A DNA stretch of 64,000 nt from Liolophura sinensis (taxonomy: Eukaryota; Mollusca; Polyplacophora; Chitonida; Chitonidae): positions 28,196,402 to 28,260,401 of the forward strand of contig NC_088301.1 of assembly GCF_032854445.1 (NCBI RefSeq), in the 5' to 3' direction. Under the pieces are notes generated by a model that saw only the letters and a list, made by a program, of their open reading frames with translations, did no database searches and was not told the DNA's origin. Of the stretch, positions 31,476-44,900 are shown one piece after another. The first letter of the stretch is position 1; each line of letters starts with the position of its first letter. Position numbers and translations under genes: made by a program.

Positions 31476-33185
31476 GGATGACGTAGGTTGTTAAATACTG
31501 GACACAATTCTTACCAGAAAGGGTCACTTCAAAACGAATTTGTGTGATTTGTGACAGCAGGCGCATAGCTCACCTGATTAAGAGAAGTCATATGAATTGT
31601 TAGTCATTGTAACATCGTGACCTCTACTCGTTAACTTGGAAGTCTTTCCTTCATTTTATATTTGAAGTTAACCCCATTTTTACAGCAAGATGCAGGGTAG
31701 TCTTCAATGTGCATGGGCAGATACTGAATGGTGTAAAAGCAAAGTCTTTTGAAACTTAGATCGGACGTTGGCCAAAGAGTTCGCAAGTTCCAACCAAGGT
31801 TCAGACACTTGATTTGTTCAAGACTTCAAAGGTATTTAGCGACCGGCTGTGGTTTCTACCGATTCCCCTTTGTGTTGAGATAAATTGTTCTTAAAGGAAA
31901 AGACCTCTAAAATCGAAGTAGGTATCACTAAATAGACCACTTAAAGCTATGCACAAATATACTTTCATTTATTTTTTTAGGTTTTTGTGAAGATACTGAA
32001 AGGCGTTCAAACATTTGAATTCTAAGGTGGGCTTTAGGGACTCTGACGTGACATGAAGTTTTTTCAACTCTAATCACGACACTAAATATTTTAATAACTC
32101 ATTTTACCCATGAGTAAAAGATTACTGATGACAGATTCCCCAAAATTCCTTCCTTCTGGTGAACATCAGAAAAAAAGGTGATGTGACGTCAGAGTTCCTT
32201 GATACCGTCTAATTATTATCTAATGATACCGAATAATTATTTTTTGCCTTACTGAAGACTAGGCCAGTCAAACAAATTCTGTAAGAATATATATAGGTAT
32301 CAGTAAATGTTCTTGTTTTGTGAATGTGGTTGTTGTTGTTACGGTTGTGGTGTAATTGGTAGTTCTCTTGGCTGTATTTATATTAGCGATATTCAAAGGC
32401 TCTTGTGATGAAACGTGGGATTTGATAGTCAGATTCGTTTAGGAAAAGTTACAGCTAAAATGAACCTGTGTGTATCAATTCGACTTAAATCTGCCTTGGC
32501 AATTTTGTATGCTGAACTAAGTTTGTGTTACGTTTACTACATCGATTTGTGCGTGGCTATGTTTTTCTCTTGGCCAGTAGCATATGAGTTGGGAACGTAT
32601 AAAATTCATTCGAAATGGCACGAAATTGTTTTGCGGATTTCATTCGTCTTATTATTCCTCTGCCAGTACCCGAGGCTTGAGGATAATTACAGACAAAATT
32701 TGAGTTTCGAGTCTCTACGTTTAAGTTTGATTAAATTATGGCAGTTTTGAACTTGAAGAATTTTCCAGTATATTTTTCAAAGTGATTTATTGTGTTGAAT
32801 GGAAACGTGATAAATGGCTTCATACAAGTGGCAGATTAGATTTGAGGGTCAGGTTATTTATTTTATATTCAACAAAATTATGGCCATTATTTTGTTCTGT
32901 TAAAGTTACTCTGATGGCTCAAACTGGTAGGAGGCATGTGTTTCTGAACTCAGTACTTCTACAATGTTTTTTTTTTGACTAATCAGTGCTTTAAAGGCGA
33001 CCTAGTTTATTCACATAACCATCTTTGAGAACACCAACCAGGCTCGAATTGACACAGGGATCAAGTGATATGTGTAGTGTTGAGAAAATGGGTCATAAAC
33101 TTGAAAATCTTCCAAACCGTTACAATCTCTTTTCGGCGGATCTGATAATGGGATGACGAATGGGTGAAGCGGTTTCCATTTGGAT
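31476..33185. other. TRPA1 3' flank, no supported gene
   Basis: Presumed 3' UTR followed by intergenic sequence up to the 61-bp array. The open frame at 32415-32750 has no recognisable domain. Confidence 0.5.
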
Positions 33186-34222
33186 TACACTATGCGGGGT
33201 ACAAACTATGACATACTTACCTTACCGTTTTAACTTACTGATTGGACAACACAATACGGAATGCAAAACTATGACATACTTACCTTACCGTTTTGACTTA
33301 TTGATTGGACTACACAATACGGAATGCAAACTATGACATACTTACCTTACCGCTTTGACTTATTGATTGGACTACACTATACGGAATGCAAACTATGACA
33401 TACTTACCTTACCGCTTTGACTTATTGATGGGACTACACAATACGGAATGCAAACTATGACATATTTACCTTACCGCTTTGACTTATTGATTGGACTACA
33501 CTATACGGAATGCAAACTATGACATACTTACCTTACCGTTTTGACTTATTGATTGTACTACACTATACGGAATGCAAACTATGACATACTTACCTTACCG
33601 TTTTGACTTATTGATTGGACTACACTATACGGAATGCAAACTATGACATATTTACCTTACCGCTTTGACTTATTGATTGGACTACACAATAGGGAATGCA
33701 AACCATGACATATCTTACCGCTTTGACTTATTGATTGGACTACACTATACGGAATGCAAACTATGACATACTTACCTTACCGCTTTGACTTATTGATTGG
33801 ACTACACAATACGGAATGCAAACTATGACATACTTACCTTACCGCTTTGACTTATTGATTGGACTACATTATACGGAATGCAAACTATGACAGACTTACC
33901 TTACCGTTTTGACTTATTGATTGGACTACACAATACGGAATGCAAACTATGACATACTTACCTTACCGCTTTGACTTATTGATTGGACTACACTATACGG
34001 GGTGCAAACTATGACCTACTTGCCTTAACGTTTTGACTTATTGATTGGACTACACTATACGGAATGCAAACTATGACATACTTACCTTACCGTTTTGACT
34101 TATTGATTGGACTACACTATACGGAATGCAAACTATGACATACTTACCTTACCGTTTTGACTTATTGATTGGACTACACTATACGGAATGCAAACTATGA
34201 CATATTTACCTTACCCCTTTGA
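33186..34222 (+). repeat. 61-bp satellite, 17 units, with a 5' splice-site motif on the minus strand
   Basis: Unit: GCAAACTATGACATACTTAC, CTTACCGTTTTGACTTATTG, ATTGGACTACACTATACGGA. The minus strand of each unit reads AAG|GTAAGTATG, near-perfect U1 consensus. It lies 1.7 kb downstream of TRPA1. Confidence 0.97.
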
Positions 34223-34460
34223 CTTTATTTATTTGGCTGTTGTTTTCGCCATGCTAAAGAATATTTCACGTATAATTGCAGGAAAATCTGGTAGAACCCA
34301 GGGGAATCTGACCATTTTGAAGTTAATTACACATTGTTTATGCGTGAAATGACCAAGCACTTATTACAGATGTAGGCATTCTAAAACCATATGTGAAAAA
34401 CGCTTCAAATTATATGTTCAAATTAGGAACTGAAATAATACACGGGAAGGAATATATGTG

Positions 34461-34686
34461 ATTTCCGTGGCTCAGTCGTTTAGCGCGCTAGCGTAGCGTA
34501 ATGACCCAGGAACCTCTCACCAATGCGGTCGCTGTGAGTTCAAGTCCAGCTCATGCTGGCTTCCTCTCCGGCTGTAAGTGGGAAGCAACCTGCGGATGTT
34601 CGTGGGTTTCCACTCACCATATATATGAAATATTCTTGAGTACGGCGTAAAACACCAATCAAATAAATAAATAAATAAATAAATAT
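34461..34686 (+). mobile_element. SINE, main family, with tRNA-like head and internal deletion
   Basis: The head has a Pol III A box (TGGCTCAGTCG) and B box (GAGTTCAAGTCC). Some central bases are missing. The tail is (AAAT)n. Its 5' flank, 34402-34464, reappears inside the SINE at 40.8-41.1 kb. Confidence 0.9.
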
Positions 34687-34907
34687 ATGCCATTTCTGAT
34701 GCCCTTTTTGCCGAACCGATCAGTTTGATGGATTTGGCTTGACAAAAGTACAAAATCATTCCAGGAAGTGGAAGTTATATACACCAGGGACCGCTTGCAC
34801 AAAGGGATCGTAAGCCTAAGTTGATCAGTAAGATCAGTCGATTGTAAGCCATAGCTTATAATCGACACCCGCTTGTACGAAGGGATTATAAGCCCTGATA
34901 GCTGTAA

Positions 34908-35072
34908 CTTATTTATTTATTTATTTGATAGGTGTTTTACGCCGTACTCAAGAATATTTGACTAATTCGACGGTGGCCAGAATTATGATGGGTGGAAACC
35001 GGGCAGAACCCGGGGGAAACCCACGACCATCCGTAGGTTGTGACAGACCTTTCAACGTACGGCCAGTTGTAA
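34908..35072 (-). mobile_element. SINE, main family, minus strand
   Basis: T-rich tail (TTATTTATTTATTTATTTG), GGTGTTTTACGCCGTACTCA, GGGGGAAACCCACGACCATC. Head missing. Confidence 0.88.
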
Positions 35073-37736
35073 CTTACCATTAGAAATTACAATTGTGTCG
35101 ACCCTGTTGTAAATATTTACAATTTCCACAAAATTAACGCTAAGTACAAATAATTGCCTTAAATAGACTGTTTGTACAGATGTGCAATGTGATTTTTTTT
35201 TCAAAATGATGTTACCCGGATTTTTTCACATATTGTTACCTGCTGAATCATTGTTGTAAACGAAAGCAAGGAAAGTTATTGACACGTGGTCCGTTGATAA
35301 AGGCCACCTTTAAAAGGTCAAATTTGGTAACTTATTTTGAACTCGCTTATATGAAGTAAGGCGAGGTATTGTGAGAGGGGCACTGTGTCGTTGTCGGCGT
35401 ACGGATACGCTCCTATACAAGGTGTCCCAGAGGTCGCGCACCATCCAGAGCGGTGTGTTGCCCCATCTCTTAAAACATAAAAACCAATTCAACTCTTTCC
35501 TGTACTGATAGTTTATTAGCCATAATTAACTCTGAAAGAGGGAAAAAAATTTAAAATCAGTATTATATCTAAAACACAGAAAAAAAATGAAAATCAGGAT
35601 GGTGCTCAACTTCTTGGACACCCTGTATAATGGGCTCAAGTTCAAGAACATTTCAAATTCGCGGAACATCTCTCGTCGTCTACACAACAAGGGGAGACAA
35701 CTAACTCCAAAAAAAAAAAAATCAGAATAGCTATAAAATGCAGCTACTTGTTAAAGTGAGTTGATGGTCGAAGGCACACCCCAGATAAAACTGAACATTC
35801 AGTTGTTCATTCAAAGTCAGATACATGTCAATTTTTATGCCTTCGGAAGTAGGTCCCATGAATGACAGTCTGGAAATTATTTTCATAATTAAAACTTTGT
35901 GTATATCTTTTATATCTTTAAACATCTAAATGGTTAATATTTTTTATTTTCATAGTTACCCCTATTCAGGTCCACAGCGTAATAATGTTTTTCATACATA
36001 CAGCTATACAGTTCTACGAAGTGCTCAATCAGGCGAGCTACCGGTGTTGTCTGAATAACAATTAATTGTAGACTCAATTGTAGGGTCTGCAGTCAACGAT
36101 AGCTACGATCTCTGTGTGAAAGGGTGCCCATTCAAATCTAACCTACGATCGCGATATACAATTCCATTGTGCATGCTGCAGATCTTATTAAACTCACCTG
36201 TAAACTCAATTGTAGGGTCTTCAATCGATTGTAGCTGAGATCTCTTCGCTCAATCGCACCCAGAACGGCATCTCCCACATGGCATTTTGCTAAAAATGAC
36301 TATTTGTTTCACTGAATACGTTGTTGATATACATATATCTTCGCGTCAGTAACTTGAAACCTCTGCATCAGTCGAATCAGTTTGGAGAAGTTATGTCAGG
36401 AGTCTTGACGAACACGAACTGTAAGGGTTAAGCACTAAATAATATATCAGATACCGAACAGCATCTAAATAACAAAGACTTATTTATGTTACATTAATGG
36501 AGTATGTTATTTAAATGAAATTTAAGACATATAATGTATTAATATCGTGGATTTTACGAATGGTGACAAGCCGAGGGCGTTTTATATACATCTGCATCAG
36601 TACGAGGCTCTCTCAGCGTTTCTGTGATACGAATTTCATAACAAATATTTATATTGCCTTGGGTGATTTGGTCTGTGTTTATAAGTTGGTTTTATATTCG
36701 TATTGAAACAAGGTGTCATTGGGTAGAGGTATTTTTTTTGGCAATTTCAGTGCAAAAATACTTTTACAAACTTTTGGCTTTTAAAACTACCTTCATCTGT
36801 TTGCGTAACTTATAAAGTGGCGTTTCTTGAGAAAATAATTCTGAAGGTGAAATTTGCAAGGTTGCTGGAAAGGCTTCATAAACTCGTGAAACTGCTCCAT
36901 CAGGCCTTCTTTCAAGACGTGAGTTGTTATGCTTGTGAAACGCTGTTTGGTATATTCCTGAAGTGTTGTTGATAAATGAATGCAATCAGACATGTGGAAG
37001 TTTTTATACTGTTGTACTGTAACGTGCTGTAAAGTTGGTCATTAAAAAGGTCAATATTTATGTGTTTCATTTTGTGCTCTTTAAGCTCAAATAAAGTTGT
37101 TGAAAACACAATGTTTTGAAAGTAATTTTTTTCAGGTTTCTATCTATCCTTGAGCCAGATAGCGGTTTGGTTAGATATGTGAAAAGGTGTTTAGTTCGCT
37201 TCTTTTCTGACTTTTTCTCGCCTAACCAGTGTTATCTTAAAGTATTGATTTTGTTAATGGCGTCTGATTCCGCAATTACTAAGATCATAACAATAAAATG
37301 TGTAAGATACTGCATTGTTAAATTAAGTCAAAATTAAGTGTATAAACGAACCACCTGAAAGAAGTCATAAAAGAGAAAATTTGTTTGTTACAAAACTGTT
37401 GTACGGATAGAACAAGCCTGTTTTATTGTTTGGTCTCTAAATAATCATTAAATCAGGCATTTGGATATGTAAAGATGTAGCAATTCATGCATATATGTAT
37501 AGAGGGGAAGCGTCAGTAAAACTTGTCGTTTTAAACAACACTTGAAAATTTAAAAAGTATCAGTTTGCAGTATTTGACTTGAATAAATTCACATTGGTAA
37601 AGAGACGAAGCTTGTGCGCATGTTCGGCGAAGGTTCACGGCACTTCTGGGATCGGTACACATACATTATTACTTCTGATATTTGTTCATAGGATAGACCA
37701 GATCACTTCTGGACGGTCAATGCCGTCTGGACGGTC

Positions 37737-37918
37737 TATGAGCTGATGTCCAGCTCATGCTGGCTTCCTCTCCGGCCGAACGTGGGAAGATCTGCAGCAA
37801 CGTGCGAATGGTCGTGGGTTTCCCCCTGGCTCTGCCCGGTTTCCACCCACCATAATGCCGACCGCCGTCGTATAAGTGAAATATTCGAGGGTACGGCGTA
37901 AAACACCAATCAAATAAT
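37737..37918 (+). mobile_element. SINE, main family, head truncated
   Basis: GTCCAGCTCATGCTGGCTTC, TGGTCGTGGGTTTCCCCCTG, ACGGCGTAAAACACCAATCA. Short tail. Confidence 0.9.
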
Positions 37919-40835
37919 GACATGATCATTTCTGGCGCGGCATGAAAAGTTGATTTGTTGGTTGGTGAAGTTATTGGCGCATCTATTTAACTGAATGATA
38001 GAGCGCGAAAAGATGTCTGAGACAAAAGACATGGCCAGTTAAAATATCAAGTCGATATTTATAGTTAGCTCCACATGAAGATCCGACTATTGCTAACTGC
38101 GCCCGCCTGTACAGAGGATTGTCAAATAAACCATGAGGCCCGTCGTCAAAACCCTCAGAAAATTGATGGCCTACTTTAAAGGTCTCACCTGCACTAAATG
38201 CAGCAGTTATAAACCGGCAACCAGAAAATGTATGATCATGGAGTATATGAAAACTTGCGATGTTCGACACGTCTTTGTACGGTGGCCTGTCAGTGCCATG
38301 CAATTTCATAAGAATTTTTGGAAAGTTTTCTCTGTTTACTCGACAATACGACAGTTTATAGTGCAGTAAATAAATGATAAATGGGATGTTTGTTGGGGTT
38401 TTTTTTTGATGATTTGCATGAACCATTTTGTGGAAATATTTCCCCTGGAAAAATTGATTTCCTGTGTAAAACTATTTTTCATGTGTATACAAATAATTTT
38501 CTGCGTTAAAAGCTGTCAAACTATATACTATATGTAGAAAGCCAAACATTATTTTGAGACTCATAAGCCAGTGTACCAAAACCATCATTTTGATTCTTTA
38601 TGCCGTACGGACTACAGGCAGATAAGATCAGTCATATACATATATAAAAATGGCTTGGAACTATCGATCATAATTTGAATATAATTAAAAAAAATTAAAT
38701 CTGACTCTGGATGCTCCGTTCATTATGATGGAAGGATTACGCGAAAGAGATTCACGAATCATCCCTATAACATTATAGTTACAGGTAACCACCGAGGCAA
38801 CCAGCATTGCCGCCGTGGCGTGACCAGGAAGTTCACGTGTTCGTAACGTTAAGAAGGCGAAAACCCCTGCATAAAGTGACAAAGCTCTCATCAGCGAAGC
38901 ACGGCTGATCTATGGACAGAAAACGAAAGCTTCTTTTAAAGAACATTTGACCCTTTTAATGAGGAGAGTTTTCCCCAGACATATATGCTTTAAACATAAA
39001 CATGAAATGAAACTTCTTTTCCATAAATCCTTTCCTGACAAGGAGCCCAATATAAGAATTTTCCTTCACATATACTTTTGTGTTGTACCTATGTATACTG
39101 AATCTGCTTTCAAATGACTTTGGACCTGGTAGGCTTCGTCCAGTGAAAAGATATTTTCCCACACATACACCGTTCTATTTATTTGTTCATTTATTTATTG
39201 ATTTATTCACTGTTTAACGCCATATTCAAGAATTTTTCACTTAGATAATGGCGGTTAGTTTTATGGGTGTTCGGGGGAAACCACTGACCTTTGGGAAGTT
39301 TCTGACAAACATTCCCATGTCAGACATACAAAAAAATTGTATGCCATATACAAAGTTCTACACTTACGTGAACTGGAGAGACTATTTTCCCCTATACAAA
39401 GATCTCACGAGTGAAGAATGCGCGTCCAAACAAGCCGTATCATTCAGCAGACCTACGACCTCTTTATATATCTTTATCTTTTACGAAACAGACGTTATCA
39501 ATGGCCAGCTAGTTGTGTTGCTATTTGACGCATTGTCATTCAGTGTGTCACAGCTTTGACGTCGTTTGTTCTCTGAGGGTCCATTAGGAAGATATGGTCC
39601 GCATATGTTTATAAGTTCTTGGAGCACCAAGCTAATAAAGCCGTAAGTTTAATCGACGAGTCACGGAGTCTTACACTTCTGTATAGTTACGTATATTGAG
39701 ATTTGACTACAGAAGGTTTGTATACAAGGTGCTGTACATTTTCGATGTACTTACTTCGACCAGAAAAGAAAAGTTGATGTTCTGGATAAGAGAAGTGATG
39801 CTTTCGAATATCTGAATGTCAGAAAACATCATAAAAGTGACCATAGCATTTGGATATAAAACGATCGAGCATCAAGTAAGTATTTTACTCTAGTCATCCA
39901 AAAGCATTATATCAATTGCAAAGTAGTTTTCAATTTTAATAGAAAATTCTGTTGTTTGCGTGATACCAGAGTGTATTCTTTTATTGTAAAACAATACTGT
40001 GTCACATTCTACATGATATCATGTTGGTATAATACACTCTTAATGTTGAATTAGTAAAATATATTCTAGCACCACACAGACAATGATGTTTCTGTTAAAT
40101 TTAACGGATTATTTTTGGAAAGTGCTACCAACCACCCTAGGTGCCAAACATCTACACTGAAAGGCTACGTTGCACCACAGATGCTGGTATTTGCACTGAA
40201 ACGTTGCGTTAAATAAATCAACAACTTGCAACCCGTATAATACATTAACAACTTTTAAATGCACTATGAATACGAACGATTGTCGATTACAATTGGAATG
40301 GATGCTATTTATGAGCCATTTAAGAAACATCATTAATGTCCGTTTTACAATTGTCTTTTTTTTCTTTTGACTGTTTATTAGCCAAATCGAGATCATGGTT
40401 TCGGGGGAGTATTCACTGGAAATAGTTGCCCATCCAAAAGCTACTGGGCAATTTACCATAAGTGAAAAGGGTAAGAGCTGTAGACCCATGCCCGTGAACT
40501 TTTCAATGCGTTACGCTAGTGCACAGTGCCATATATATAAACCTCCCAGCTTTGGTAAGCTGTTGACGTTTGATGAAATATAAGTGTCATGTCCCACATT
40601 CGTATACCATTCGTAGCCCGTAAAGGGCGTTCCAAGTCGATAATCGTAAGATCCATTTTCAAAACAACGTTTAACACTAGCTCCCAAAGACAAAGGTATG
40701 TAAGAAATTATACAAATAAGACTCTTTATTGTCCGAGACTGTTTATTGTCCAAGCCAGGAGTAGAATCTGAACTTCGTCTAATGGTCAGCGGTTGCGATT
40801 TACGCATTGATTGTTGTCATGAAGTCTTCACTGTA

Positions 40836-41131
40836 GTGCAGCGTAATGACCCAGGAGCCTCTCACCAATGCTGTCGCTGTGAGTTCAAGTGCAGCTCATC
40901 CTGGCTTCCTCTCCGGCCGTAAGTGGGAAGTGGGAAGGCTTCAAATTATATTTTCAAATTAGGAACTGAAATGATACACGGGAAGGAATATATCTGATTT
41001 TAACCTGCGGATGGTCGTGGGTTTCCCCCGGGTTCTGCCCGGTTTCCTTCCACCATAACGCTGGCCGCCGTCGTATAAGTGAAATATTCTTGAGTACGGC
41101 GTAAAACACCAATCAAATAAATAAATAAAAA
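40836..41131 (+). mobile_element. Chimeric SINE, main family, with 63-bp foreign block
   Basis: The head (GCGTAATGACCCAGGAGCCT, B box) and 3' domain are standard. Bases 40938-41000 are not SINE: they match the 5' flank of the SINE at 34.46 kb (34402-34464). Confidence 0.88.
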
Positions 41132-41671
41132 ATTTTTTTCACTGATACGATGGTAGTCAGTTTGATGAAGGAGCAGAAGTTACCAGTGTAAGCTGTGACA
41201 TAACGACTACCATGTTATATTGGTGGAAGACAAGTGGTATTCAGCGAATGTAGCCATGAGCCGAAAACGAGTGTCGTCAACCTCTTCTTATCACCGACGC
41301 CATATACGAACAGTGGGAGAGGAGAAATGTGAAATTCCCTCTCCAAGGCACGGACCGAGCGACAAACCTTGGGCAGTTTACCACTTCCACTCCCTCAAGT
41401 CGAACGTAAACATGAATTCTGTTTATTTGTATTGTTTTTAACTGACTAATGATAAAAGATGATTTTAAACCATATCAGATTAAAACCTAACAGGTCAGGA
41501 GGTGTATTGGCTCAGTGAAGATATGGTTTATCTGCTTCGTGTGTATGGTGTAGGCGTGAGATATTTGTTAGAGTAGGCCTACTTCCCGACCCCAAGTCAA
41601 TACAAAGAGGATGAATTCGGTATTAAATGTAGAGCAGTCCGTGAAGTACACGTATTATCAGTTGTTACATT

Positions 41672-41850
41672 GATCTCCATGGCCGAGTGGACAGCTCTCC
41701 AGTGGTACGTGGGAAGGTCTGCGAATGGTCGTGGGTTTCTTACGCGCTCTGCCAAGTTTTCTCCCATCATAATGATGGCTGCCGTCTTATAAGTGAAATA
41801 TTCTTGAGTACAGCGTAAAGTACCAATCCAAAAAATAAATATATAAATAA
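41672..41850 (+). mobile_element. SINE, main family, partial
   Basis: CCGAGTGGACAGCTCTCC, AATGGTCGTGGGTTTCTTAC, CTTATAAGTGAAATATTCTT, A/T tail. It lies about 70 bases before CLN3 exon a. Confidence 0.82.
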
Positions 41851-41918
41851 ACATAAACATGAAATTGACATCGGATAAATAAAACAACAAACGGTGTAGG
41901 CCCTATCTTTTTCTACAG

Positions 41919-41988
41919 AAAATGCGTCTGATGGCGAACACGAGGTAGAGGGGAGAAGCAGAAAGATAAGAAATCTAATTGCTTTTTG
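41919..41988 (+). CDS. CLN3: CLN3 exon a, N-terminal cytosolic tail and start of TM1
   Basis: Acceptor TTCTACAG, donor TTTTTG|GTAAGT, phase 1 in and 2 out. An acidic/basic tail ([18 protein letters not shown]) precedes LIAFW, equivalent to the human NAVGFW junction. Confidence 0.88.
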
Positions 41989-44900
41989 GTAAGTCTTCCA
42001 AGACTTCTGCAAGTGAATGTTCTTTCATATATCGCAAATTTGTTTCAGGTATTTATATTCATATCAATATTACATCATATGATCCGCTGTGGTTCTAAGA
42101 CAGGTAAAAGCTATGCGACAATTTTTGCCGATATTTGAACTGTTACTGTCCATTTCAAACGTCGTCGTGTAAGATGAACTGTCTTCATGATGCTGTAAAA
42201 TAGCAGTCAAATTAATAGACAAAAATATAGGGAAAACAAAAAGAAAAGGAAATAAACAAAACAAAAATAAAAAAAAGCACACTTCGGTTTGGTCTCAGCA
42301 CATACTTAGTAATAGAATCTGTACATATACCCAGAACCTGCAAATCCTTAACAGATCATTAATATGCTGTTATATAGTATTGGAAATGACGATTTCTCTG
42401 GGTAGGTCAAAAAACAGTTAATTTTATATTAAGATATTTAATTTGCCACTCTTTGCATTTTTGTTTGCAGGTTGTTTGGATTGTGCAACAATTTTGCCTA
42501 TGTGATCATGTTGAGTGCTGCTCATGACATTCTTTCGGAGGAAACAAACACATCGCCGTCAAATTCAACAAATGTTCGAACTTCATTTTTTCAATATATT
42601 CCATTTCATTCTGTGACCAGTATTAGCACTTATCACAATGTAGGGGTTTTGTTAAATCTATTATGAAATGGACAAGATACGTTGTACTTATTCAAAGCTT
42701 TGAGAAAGAACTTATATGATCAAGGTTGACAAAATGTAAAGAAAAGTTCAAGAACACTACTATATATTCACATGTTGATGTACTGTGGAGTGACCTTGTG
42801 GCAAATAGCCGCCAAAAGTCAAAAGTTTTGAAAGCTTAGAGCATATGGTATTACCAAGCATGTGTAAAGTGAATCTTTTTTCCCCACACAATTACCCAGA
42901 GTTCGTCACACTCAGACCTAAGCGGCGTCGAGGTATCGAATCTGACAGGGGCGAACCAGACCGCAACATTCCTGAAGTGTAACCAGATCGGAACTGGGGT
43001 GAGAAATTTACATGATTTACCATCGTTACCTCAACAAGGATCCAAAGTCGCATCCCAACGGGTAGATCAACTGGTCAGAGAATAGTGAATGGGGACATTT
43101 TGATAGCACCTAATGACTTGTACAATTAATATTCCAAACATATGGTGAAAATTTGCTGCACGTGTTGTAATTTGATAATGTCATTCCGTAGAGTGATGTT
43201 AATTGACAAGAGTGTTTAACTTTATGCAAAAACTTTTAATCTTTGCTTAAGGTCAATGGCACTACATCTAACGTAATTGAGCACGAAGATTTTAACGGCA
43301 ACTTAAGGATTAAACTGTTGCTGGAAAAAAATCAAAGAATCTTATAATTTAAACTTGTAACTAACAATAGTCTAACATATACATGTTGATGACAATTAGC
43401 AGGTCTTACATGTACACGTAACATGTGACCGTTACTTTTTTCATACCAGGCTATTTTGCTGGCGGATATTCTTCCAACCTTAGTGGTAAAGTTGAGTGCT
43501 CCTTTGTACATAACACGGATACCCTACAGGTCAGTATGTATGGGTTTATGTGAGGTTTATCTGCTAGAATTCCTCTGTGTTTATATACATGTTTTATAAG
43601 TTGATGCTATCCAGTAGGTAAAGATAAATAAACAAATATGAAACCGAAACTATCAAACAGTTTCTATACCTGATATTCGTTGAATGCTGTCAGAATTGCT
43701 ATTATGATATGCTGATACCCTCTCTACGATATCAACTCCTGTTAGTTTGATAGAAACCAATTTACATTTGGTGAGAGAAAAGGAAACTGACCCCTAAGAG
43801 CTTCCGTAGACCAGTTTTTTAGTTCGTCTTTACTTAAAAGAGAGAGCTATCCCGGATGTCCCCGTTGGCGTTAACACAGATAAGTGGCGTTATAACGTGA
43901 TGTGCATATCACCCGTTTCGCTTACATCTGACAAAAAAGAACATTATGAAAAGAACATTCACGGTGTTTTGAGTAACGTCCTAAAGTTTCTCTCGAAGGG
44001 AAATTTGCTCAGTATGTCTAATACGTGTTTTATTCTGAGAACAAAGAAGGTTTAAATGAAAATACTAAGGGTATAGTCGTTCATTACATTTAGTATTATT
44101 CATAACGTGATGGAACTCCGAAAGCTTAATTAAATATACCACCATATTCAAATTCGTGGTGTTTCTTGCGCAATTGTCGGTGTCTTTTTCCCGTAGGTTG
44201 AAGGTCTCCGTCGTTGTGTTCTTTGCTCTGGGAAGTTTTCTGATCGTTGCGTTTGCTGAGGTAGTGTGGTTGAGCATCGTGGGTGAGGAACGTCATTCTT
44301 GTCTTTCTTGTGTACATTTTTCTTGGCTCAATGTAAGTTTGCTTTCAAGAGAATATCCCTCATTAATATCCCGATGGTGTCTCTTTGTAGTTGATCAGAT
44401 CTAGTGGCCTTCTGTTTAAAGTGCTGCATTACCGTAAAACAATATCGTAGAAGCTTAGATATACACTGACACTGTTGGATGTGAGTAGTGAGATGTGGGC
44501 TCGTGATTGTGAATAAGGCAGACGAAAGTGCCTATGTCTACAGAATCTTACCCTAGCGTTGTTAAAGTAACTTAAAGAAATATCACTAAACAGTATACAC
44601 ATGAGTGTGTAAAATCTCGTTTCGGGTGGACTAATTTTTAATTCAAGTCGCATTTTCCTGATGCTTTAATGTTTTGTGAAGTTTTCACAAAACATTCATT
44701 CTCCCTTAATATATAATGGGTCATCGACCCATAAGCTATCATCCCCTGTTTTCATAGGAGTGGTATGTGCCAGTATTGGGGCTGGCCTCGGAGAACCTAC
44801 ATTTCTGGGATTATCAACTTTCTTTCACAGGTAGGTAGAGTAGTGAGTTACAGAGCTTTAATTTCCATGTGCTCTGCCCCGTTTTCTCTACACTGCTACT

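Larger units (their letters stand above)
35073..41671. other. Intergenic region with SINEs only
   Basis: Holds SINEs at 37.7 and 40.8 kb. Open frames such as 37983-38426 (-), 38685-38891 (-, starts MRALSLYAGVFAFL, vaguely signal-like) and 41220-41441 (+, CpG-rich, MSRKRVSSTSSYHRRH) have no family match or fitting splice phase. The CLN3 first exon should be here but was not found. Confidence 0.5.

Noticed and set aside
27456-34222. Direct-repeat arrays that could be taken for CRISPR
   Set aside because: The units are contiguous or uniformly similar with no unique spacers, and this is an animal nuclear genome.
37983-38426. 147-codon minus-strand ORF
   Set aside because: No recognisable domain, start context or splice partner; overlapped by an equally plausible chance frame on the other strand.
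38685-38891. Signal-peptide-like minus-strand ORF (MRALSLYAGVFAFLTL)
   Set aside because: Hydrophobic start but no downstream exon or domain could be linked.
41220-41441. Candidate CLN3 first exon (MSRKRVSSTSSYHRRH...)
   Set aside because: CpG-rich and nearby, but its donors are in phase 0, whereas CLN3 exon a needs phase 1, and the peptide does not resemble CLN3 N-termini.
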